From Chionis minor (Eukaryota; Chordata; Aves; Charadriiformes; Chionididae): DNA of 64,000 nucleotides. Shown here piece by piece: positions 57,701 through 64,000 of the stretch (positions are counted from its first letter, which is position 1; every line of letters starts with the position of its first letter). The position numbers and the translations under genes are program-made. The stretch covers positions 41,652 to 105,651 of the forward strand of contig VZSF01001522.1 in NCBI GenBank assembly GCA_013398295.1. The letters run 5' to 3'. The notes under the pieces were generated by a model. That model was not told where the DNA came from. It saw only the letters and a list, made by a program, of their open reading frames with translations, and did not search any database.

Positions 57701-58900
57701 TCAGGTTGTCAACAATGGAAATGAAATCCCCTGGTTACTGAACAAACGGGCTCGGAGCAGCGCTACAAACTTCCTCTCACCGCCGAGGCAATTTGCCTCT
57801 CGTGTAACCTGGAGGGTATCTCTCATTATAACTGCTACTCGTTCCTGGCTTGAATTGCTCCAAGCGCTTCTAATACAATCCGATCCCTTCAGACCCTGCT
57901 TTACTGCCCCTGTTCAAGCATGAAGAATTCAAGCTGGAACAGGTGCAGAGCAGGATGATTAATACAATCTGGGGAACAGGGAGTCTTTCACAAGCAGAGC
58001 TGCCAACGCTATCAATTTATGTGTTAGACAACTGCTTTGGGCAGTAACCTACTGGATTTCCACTACCCTGCAGCTTACGTTCTTGGATGCCTGGAAATTC
58101 AGGAGAATTTCACAGAGCCCACACAAAGCAACTTGAGGTGGAACGAACAGCGAGCCTGATATGTCCCTGGTCCCCAAAGGGGTACAGAGTCACTTCGTGG
58201 TTGTCACTTCTGGACCTGCAAGGGCAGAACGGTCCAAGAGGGGCTTGGTTTACACAGTGTAGTAAAGGCTGACTGCTGTCTGGGCTTACATGGGACTAGG
58301 AAGGAAAAATGCTGTCAAGGAAGAAACGTCACTTCTGCTAAAAGATAGTATCAGCACATTAGAACAAACAAGTATGAACTGGCCAAGGATACAGTCACAC
58401 TGTAAACTGGAAGATCTCGGGTAACTATCTGTATAACGATGTTGCACAACAGCCTTCCTCTAAGGGAGTGGAAGGCAATAGCCTAACTAATTCTAAAAAA
58501 AAACCCCTTGAACCTTTATGAAAGGTTTGTATTAAAAAAGTGTCTATAACATTAGGGATTAAATCTGCTGAGTCCCACGATCCTGTCCTGTTTTCAACCA
58601 CACAGAAGCCCTTATGTGCCTTTCTCATAAAAAACCATACGATCTTTTCTCCTTTCTCTGGAATTTCCTCTGTGTTCTTCTGCACTGAGCATTAACAGTA
58701 GAATTGTGTTTTCCAGTGTCTTCATCTTAATTGCCAGTTCCTTGTATTAGGCTTAAAATCTGTATATGTTTTCTGCGTATATGTCTTTACTTCACACAGG
58801 TAAAGGACTAGAGATTTTGGCACCATTTGGTTTAGCTGACAGCACAATCATTAAAAGAACTGTCTGGAAATTATCTGTATCCCCCATTTTCTTCTATTGT
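51721..58900. other. Unique non-coding sequence, mostly AT-rich
   Basis: No gene or intact element supported over about 7 kb apart from the MIR relic listed separately. The parts 52,380-53,100 and 56,580-56,820 are strongly AT-rich and stop-dense and could contain conserved elements, but I found no distinctive motif cluster. The frame at 53,206-53,562 (+, 118 codons from ATG) has no recognisable domain. Confidence 0.45.
53655..53740 (+). mobile_element. Probable MIR relic
   Basis: TCATTTTAAAATGGGGATGG, GGTGAGGTGAGAATAAGTAC and TAGCAGTGCAATGTAAAGC follow, with divergence, the sense MIR 3' half. The recalled parts are CATCTGTAAAATGGGGATAA, GTTGTGAGGATTAAATGA and ATGTAAAGCGCTT. Confidence 0.42.
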
Positions 58901-59269
58901 GTAAGCACATTTTTTTCCTAAACTTTACAACATAATCACAACTGTAGCCCTTTGAAATCAGCAATGAATGAATCTCTTTTATGGCCATGGTATCATGGAG
59001 TCACTGGAAAATCTCCTGCAGATCAGAGGTTAAATTTCCACTTGGGCTGAGAGCTGGTGCATTGTGAATAAAAACTATATAAATCCTATTAATTTCACCC
59101 AGTGAAGGCCACTGGTAACATTCTTCCCTGTTACAACCTCCCTTATAAAAGACCATCCAAATCTTTAATACTAAGCCATGAAAAAAAGACAACAACCTAG
59201 GGCTTAAAAAATAAGGTCTTTTCAATTAACGATTTAAAAACCAGGGAAGGCACCTTATGTACCTTTTTC

Positions 59270-59351
59270 TTATCTTACAGATAAAGACCTCTTGGGTAAG
59301 CTTGGTAAATCCTTATCTGGTAGATAAAGGGCCACTATGATGGGCCTTATC
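59270..59351. promoter_or_regulatory. Five-site GATA cluster with two inverted pairs
   Basis: Four perfect TTATCT/AGATAA words form two convergent pairs (59,270-59,284 and 59,313-59,327) spaced 43 bases apart. A further GATAA core follows on the opposite strand at 59,347-59,351. The second pair sits in CCTTATCTGGTAGATAAAGG, itself almost palindromic. The paired geometry with conserved spacing makes simple AT bias a less complete explanation. Confidence 0.5.
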
Positions 59352-59623
59352 GCTTAATTAAATCCTAGTACTATGTACAATGAAGTCAATAATTTGTTAT
59401 ACAAGATAGCACTTCAAACTGTGGATGCATTGGATAATGCATCTCTATCGGTTCCCTGTACCACAGCACACTGTAATGGGTCATGTTCCATAACCTGCTG
59501 CTGGGCTGCAAGGATGTCATTATACAAAAGGTGCCCAGCTTAATGTGGACAGGCTGTGATAAACAAATCTGTTGGATTGACTAGATAAACTAAGGTCCCT
59601 GGATGAAACTGCTTTGATATGTA

Positions 59624-59690
59624 GGGCGTAATTCTGTCAGTCCTCCTTGCAAGGGAAATAGTTGAATGAAAGATTTGTGGATCTTGGCCC
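59624..59690. mobile_element. Possible palindromic MITE relic
   Basis: GGGCGTAATTCTGTC on the left and GATCTTGGCCC on the right resemble the ends GGGCC.AATTCTG... and ...GATC.GGCCC of sauropsid palindromic repeats. The interior is not clearly symmetric. Confidence 0.33.
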
Positions 59691-60201
59691 AAATAAAATA
59701 CTGTTGATTACTGTAATGGAAAAATAGTGTAATCAAAGCTAATATTAGAAGATGTGAAACCCATGGAACAAACACAACTACTGACAAAACACGTGATAAG
59801 GTCTAAATCCTGACCGTTTTGCTCATTAAGGTTCATATCACTCAATGTGTTTATACCCACACATATCAGGGCAAAAAAAGAAACTGGTCAATAATAGTTA
59901 TAGCAACTGTCACCAGATAGCATACTTGCAAGGTCTTCCTGAATACTAAACCCAGTCCAAATGATTCTCTTTTCCACAGACAAACATATTGGCATAAAGA
60001 AGTCTAATAATTGCAATGCTTCATTTCACTAATTGGCTTATCAGCCATGTGCTAGAGTGATCTGTTCCTGACTTTGTTTGGCAAAAACACTTCTGTATAT
60101 ATGGATAATCCATAAAATCAGGTGCATTGTATCGCTGAGTCTCTGAAGGACTCCACTGTAGCCTAAACCCATTATGCATTAGGCCCAGCAAACACAGTAA
60201 T

Positions 60202-60266
60202 GGCTTGATCCTGCAATACGCACTGAAGCTCTACAAGCCAGGAGTCTTTTCCTGGTTAATGTGGAA
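60202..60266. mobile_element. Possible MITE relic (GGCTTGATCCTGCAA end)
   Basis: GGCTTGATCCTGCAATACGC followed by ACTGAAGCTC and GGAGTCTTTTCC matches one end and part of the interior of the palindromic repeat family. The other end is not evident. Confidence 0.38.
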
Positions 60267-61145
60267 AATTTTAGACTTGAGGTCTGCTGCTGGCTCTAAT
60301 CTTGCTCAGCACTATCAAAATAGAGACTCTATGGTTGGGATTTATTTCCCTTGACTTTTATCAAGGCACGTCTCCCATAGCTAAGAGCTGCCATTCAGCT
60401 CATCTCATGTAACTAAATGGAAGAGGTTCACACAACAAGCTTAGATTAGGCATCTAATTTTTAGCCAACTAGAGCTAGAGAACATTTATTCTTCTTTTAG
60501 AAAGAATCCCCAAGGGGCGCCTGAGCACATGGCTGTAGCAGCGCTATGACACAGATATCTGTCCATGAAGGATGAGGATTAAAATTCTTGGGTGCTCAGT
60601 ACGACAAAAGGTCCAGATGTGGATCTTGTTCATAGTGAAAATGGTCATTGCTTTGAAGTGTGTTATCTTTACTTATTTATGCCAATGACATGCTCAGAAC
60701 TACACTGTCAATGTTAATAAGAGGTAAGTCCTAGCCACTGGGATATACAGGAGTAACCACAAAACAGCTCTAGATTATGCCAGCCAAAACCGCCCCTGTT
60801 AGGGCTAGTCTGTAAACTTAGCATCTCCACACGTTTAGAGGGTTTCTTACAATCACATTCATGCTTTCATAAAGCTGAGGGCACAAAAACTGCTTCCAGG
60901 AACCACTGGTATCGAGGCCAGGCTAAACAGGCTCTAAGTTGCTGGAGCTGTGTGCAGGAGTTCTTGGATTTCACAGCTGGGTACTTCTAGCAAATTGTAC
61001 TCCTTTTTGTGCATAGTCCCGCAGGATTTCCCCATAAATGCACAGACCTAGTTCTCACATGTCTGGCAAACTCTTCCTGTATGCTTGCCAAGTTTTAAAG
61101 GGCAAGGAATCAACAGCTGATAATTTATGCCAAGAACCTACAACG
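60267..61145. other. Unique non-coding sequence
   Basis: No gene supported; no open frame of note on either strand. Confidence 0.55.
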
Positions 61146-61206
61146 ATCCAAATTCACCCCTCGTGTAATTCTGGTAAAGCCAGCAGAGTTCCAGGGGAGA
61201 AGTTGT
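61146..61206. mobile_element. Palindromic MITE-like relic
   Basis: CCAAATTCACCCCTCGTGTA on the left and AGTTCCAGGGGAGAAG on the right are inverted halves of the recalled repeat GCCAAATTCATCCCTGGTGT / ACACCAGGGGTGAATTTGGC, with diverged centre. Confidence 0.5.
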
Positions 61207-61271
61207 TGGCTTAGCAAAGTAAATTTTCACTGACATTTGAGGAATACACAATATCAATTAAAGCAGAGCTA

Positions 61272-61335
61272 ATTATTGCTACTATTATTTGCATTGCAGT
61301 AGTTCCCAGAGGCTTTTAACAGGATTATAGCCTTC
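61272..61335 (+). mobile_element. Relic of another ancient sauropsid repeat
   Basis: ATTATTTGCATTGCAGTAGT followed by TCCCAGAGGC matches a repeat very common in turtles, recalled as ATTATTTGTATTACAGTAGC and ACCTAGAGGCC. Beyond 61,313 the match fades. Confidence 0.5.
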
Positions 61336-62893
61336 TGGTACGAGGAGTTCTTAGGAACGTAAGTTGGGATCTGGAAGTTCACGTAGGATAGCTGTCATTC
61401 TGTACCTGCGCACAATGCCTCTACATTCAGTGGGGCTCCACAGAGCACGGGGCTTTGCTCACAGCTCTGGGGCACAAGAATCCGGGACACAGAAGTTGTT
61501 CGTGATGCTCTGAGCTTTGCCTAGAGCCATCACACGTCCTTCTGTTCTTTACAGAGTGGAAGGGGCCAGCCTGGCCTGCGTCCAGACAAAGCAAGCCCTT
61601 CCCAAAAACTGAACATTTGGCCAAGGCCAGCGATGCCGTACATTGGCTCCTTGTCAGGAAACCTTGGGAAACGTTCAACCTTTACTTATTCTGATGTGTT
61701 TATCACGGGGTACCACTTTGCCTAAGAATGGGGCATCTCAGACATTTTCTACTTTATTCTTGAAAGGAAGGACAGCCTTACATTTGTCAGCTTCACCCCG
61801 ATTCCCCTGCTGCCCCTGACATCAGGTGGACTTCCTGGTGAAACAAAGCAAAGCTTAGTCGGCAAGACTTCCAGCAACCAGACTGGAAAAAAAAAAATTA
61901 CAAATAAAATGCTGTAACATGTTTAACACCTGGATTCCTCTGGTGTTTCTTCATTTCTCTTCTCTAGATACCTAAAATATATTGCAAACACTGGGGTCCA
62001 GGGCAATACCCAGGCTTCTGCGTGCTGCTCTCAGTTCAGAACCCAAAGCTACAGCCCAAGCCTCCCTGCAGTCAGTTGGAACTGGTAACAATTTATGTAT
62101 TTTACACTATATTTGAACAGTATATGCATTCTGTTGAGATTTTGATCTTCGGTGGGTGACCAGCTTTCTAGGAACTCCACACGTGACACATTGCTGACAC
62201 ACTTGGCAGACACATTGCTCAGCATTTAGACCATTTCTCAGCACACAGGGTCTCCTATTCTCCACCCTAGCAGCTGTTTCGGGGGTCCTCAGGTCACGTC
62301 CCTCTGAAGAAATTACAGCTGAAATAAGATGCATGGGGTAGGTTGCAGTAAACAAGGCAGATAAGCTGCAATAAGCAACAAGAACGGGGGAAGAAACAAA
62401 CTAAAATTACAGCGATAAAAGCTGACACACATTAACCCTTGCCCACAGCTCTGACACTATGGTTAGTCCAGAGACTGTAACCCACTCGGAATGTTTTCTG
62501 TTCAAAGTTTGTCACACCAGTGCTTTTCATATATTTTAATTGTTTTAATCCTCATACTGTTCTCTATCCTTAAGTAAGATATTTATTAGTTTTTAAAGTC
62601 TTTCTCATTTCCTTCTCTGCCTTTACCCTTTTGGGCAGTACGCTCAAAGAGAAAGCATCTTTCACATGCGTGTATCTTTTAAGAGGTCCTGCTGCCTCCT
62701 AAGATTGCTGCCAGTCCCAACAGGCCACAGATCAGGCCCGGTGGCACCTACAAGAGAGTGAATTTGCTTTCACACCCCTCATTTGTATACTTTAAATCCA
62801 GAATTTCCTGCCAGGCGTGATAGAACCTTTGCTGCATCACAGGATGTTGCTGACTTGGTTTGGTGTTCGATTTGGAGGAACTTGTGTGAAGAC
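61336..62893. other. Unique non-coding sequence
   Basis: No gene supported. An A tract lies at about 61,887-61,897. Two minus-strand frames of 82-83 codons have no features. Confidence 0.5.
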
Positions 62894-63115
62894 AGAATCA
62901 CAGAATGTTAAGGGTTGGAAGGGACCTCTGGAGATCATCTGGTCCAACCCCCCCTGCCAGAGCAGGTCCACCTACAGCAGGTCACACAGGATGGTGTCCG
63001 GGCGGGTTGGGAATGTCTCCAGAGTTGGAGATGCCACCACCTCTCTGGGCAGCCTGTTGCAGTGCTCTGCCACCCTCAAAGGAAAGAAGTTTCTCCTCAT
63101 GTTGAGATGAGGAGC
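62894..63115 (-). mobile_element. CR1 LINE 3' fragment
   Basis: Starts ACAGAATCACAGAATGTTAA on the + strand. It continues AGGGACCTCTGGAGATCATC, CAGAGCAGGTCCACCTACAG, CAGGATGGTGTCCGGGCGGG, CTCTCTGGGCAGCCTGTTGC and AAGTTTCTCCTCATGTTGAG. The ATTCTGTG-type terminus and these words mark the same broad subfamily as the copy at 21,276. The plus-strand frames here are CR1-derived. Confidence 0.93.
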
Positions 63116-63704
63116 TTACAGGTGTAACTTCGAATGGAAGACAGTGCCTCGGGGTTAGATGTCACTTTTGAGAGGTTCATCACAAGAAGGTTATGAGCCA
63201 AACTCATGACTGCACCACCCATCTTGGCCAGCCTGCCACGCTACAAAAACTCAGTCTGGTTTTGCCTAGACTAGAATGAAAGCTCATGAAGAGATAAATG
63301 TGGTTAAAAAAATAAGCCAGAAGCATATTTTCTCAATGGAATTAGGAGCTGTTTGCTGTTGATAGCACTGTTCTTACTACCCTCGTATTAATTTTAAGTG
63401 TTTAAAGGGAATTAAATTTGGAAGTCTACTTTACTGGATTTCTGACTGGTGATTTTTAACCATTTGAGTATGCATGCAAAAATAAATAATAAATTTAAAA
63501 AACCCCAAACCGAACCAAAATAAAAAATCATTGCGTCTGCTCAAAAAAAAGATATGAAGTATTTTGGAAAAAAAAATGTTAAAATCCAAAACTAGTGAAA
63601 ATAAAACTGATAGTGACTACTGCAGTGGAAACAGCTTAATATAGGGAAGTTAAGACACAACAATTTTTACCAAAACATTTATAATAATCAGAAAAAAATA
63701 AGTT
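63116..63704. other. Unique AT-rich non-coding sequence
   Basis: No gene supported. The left end may still be very diverged CR1. From 63,470 it is strongly A/T-rich with several AAATAAATAA words. Confidence 0.5.
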
Positions 63705-63835
63705 TAGCATTATTCTCCTCAGCTTAGCGAGGGAAATCTGAGGCAGCAGATGCAAGGCAATCTGACCCAGTAACACAGCAAGCGAGTGCAAAACCAGGAT
63801 TACAGGTTTCTGCAGTTTTGGCTCAGTTATTTACT
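63705..63835 (-). mobile_element. MIR/L3-type SINE relic, well preserved
   Basis: TTATTCTCCTCAGC, GGGAAATCTGAGGCAGCAGA, AAGGCAATCTGACCCAGTAA, CACAGCAAGCGAGTGCAAAA and CCAGGATTACAGGTTTCTGC follow the reverse complement of MIR/L3-tail elements. The recalled counterpart parts are GGGGAAACTGAGGCACAGAG, AAGTGACTTGCCCAAGGTCA, CACAGCAAGTCAGTGGCAGA and CCGGGAATAGAACCCAGGTC. This is the clearest copy of the type in the window. Confidence 0.65.
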
Positions 63836-64000
63836 TAATATCCTCGCAAGACAATCTGTTGCGTTCCCAATTGCAGCTGGAGCTGCTTTGGAAGACACAC
63901 AGGCAAATACATTATTTATGCAGAACTTCCAAAAATATTTAAATAAATTGATGATGTTTAGTTCACATAGTCATTTTAATTCACAGATTCCAGAGGTGGC
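63836..64000. other. Unique non-coding sequence to window end
   Basis: AT-rich; includes TTAATATCC and AATATTTAAATAAATTG words but nothing I can assign. Confidence 0.5.

Larger units (their letters stand above)
58900..60120. promoter_or_regulatory. Candidate long conserved non-coding block rich in GATA sites
   Basis: A stop-dense AT-rich 1.2-kb stretch, mostly without recognisable repeats except a possible MITE relic at 59,624-59,690. GATA words include TTATCT at 59,270, AGATAA at 59,279, TTATCT at 59,313, AGATAA at 59,322 and TTATC at 59,347. Further TGATAA/AGATAA sites lie near 59,555, 59,583 and 59,795. GATA-family factors are well established as binding WGATAR. Enhancer activity here is inferred. 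Confidence 0.42.

Noticed and set aside
62817..63127. Three overlapping plus-strand frames
   Set aside because: All are driven by the reversed CR1 fragment at 62,894-63,115.
1..64000. Search for CRISPR arrays, bacterial operons, phage modules or integrons
   Set aside because: No regularly spaced repeats, no ribosome-binding-site-led gene series and no long coding density. Avian CR1 elements throughout show a vertebrate nuclear origin.
1..64000. Search for tRNA and rRNA genes
   Set aside because: I found no pair of A-box and B-box words in cloverleaf arrangement and no rRNA core sequence by eye; a tRNAscan-SE run would be decisive.

Overview
This window reads as gene-poor nuclear DNA from a bird. 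The main evidence is a set of CR1 LINE fragments whose 3' ends carry the avian terminal octamer repeat (variants of ATTCTATG). There are also degraded MIR/L3-type and palindromic MITE-like repeats of the kind shared with turtles and crocodilians, long AT-rich unique stretches, and an absence of Alu, L1 or other mammalian young repeats. I could not identify the species. I found no confidently recognisable protein-coding exon, no rRNA or tRNA gene, no CRISPR array and no bacterial-type operon. Most open frames are chance frames, and several of the longest use GTG or TTG as their first codon, which means little in a vertebrate.

Layout. Positions 1-11,400 are mostly unique sequence, with several AT-rich blocks that look like conserved non-coding elements (about 1,950-2,960, 6,400-6,670, 7,740-8,110 and 9,090-9,900). 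These carry homeodomain (TAATTA) and POU/octamer (ATGCAAAT) words. Positions 11,400-16,130 are repeat-rich: a TA/TG microsatellite, a long (AAAAG)n array, a 45-base A tract, an old MIR/L3 copy, and a CR1 interrupted by a 291-base assembly gap. Positions 16,130-34,100 are unique sequence with five more CR1 or MITE-like insertions, a pair of long minus-strand frames at 21,960-23,665, and regulatory-looking blocks at about 24,240 and 26,600. A block at 35,450-36,020 again looks conserved. A 900-base CpG-rich segment lies at 40,080-40,980, followed by a small minisatellite and two CR1 fragments. Positions 44,000-51,720 hold a palindromic MITE, a candidate exon-like frame with a strong acceptor, CA/TG repeats and two CR1 copies. 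Positions 58,900-60,120 form an AT-rich, GATA-motif-rich block. The window ends with a CR1 and a MIR/L3 copy.

The plausible reading is an intergenic desert or a very large intron of a developmental gene, with scattered enhancer candidates in an avian repeat background. The identities of repeats are recognised from memory of family consensus features. The regulatory calls are inferences from base composition and motif words, and conservation was not tested.
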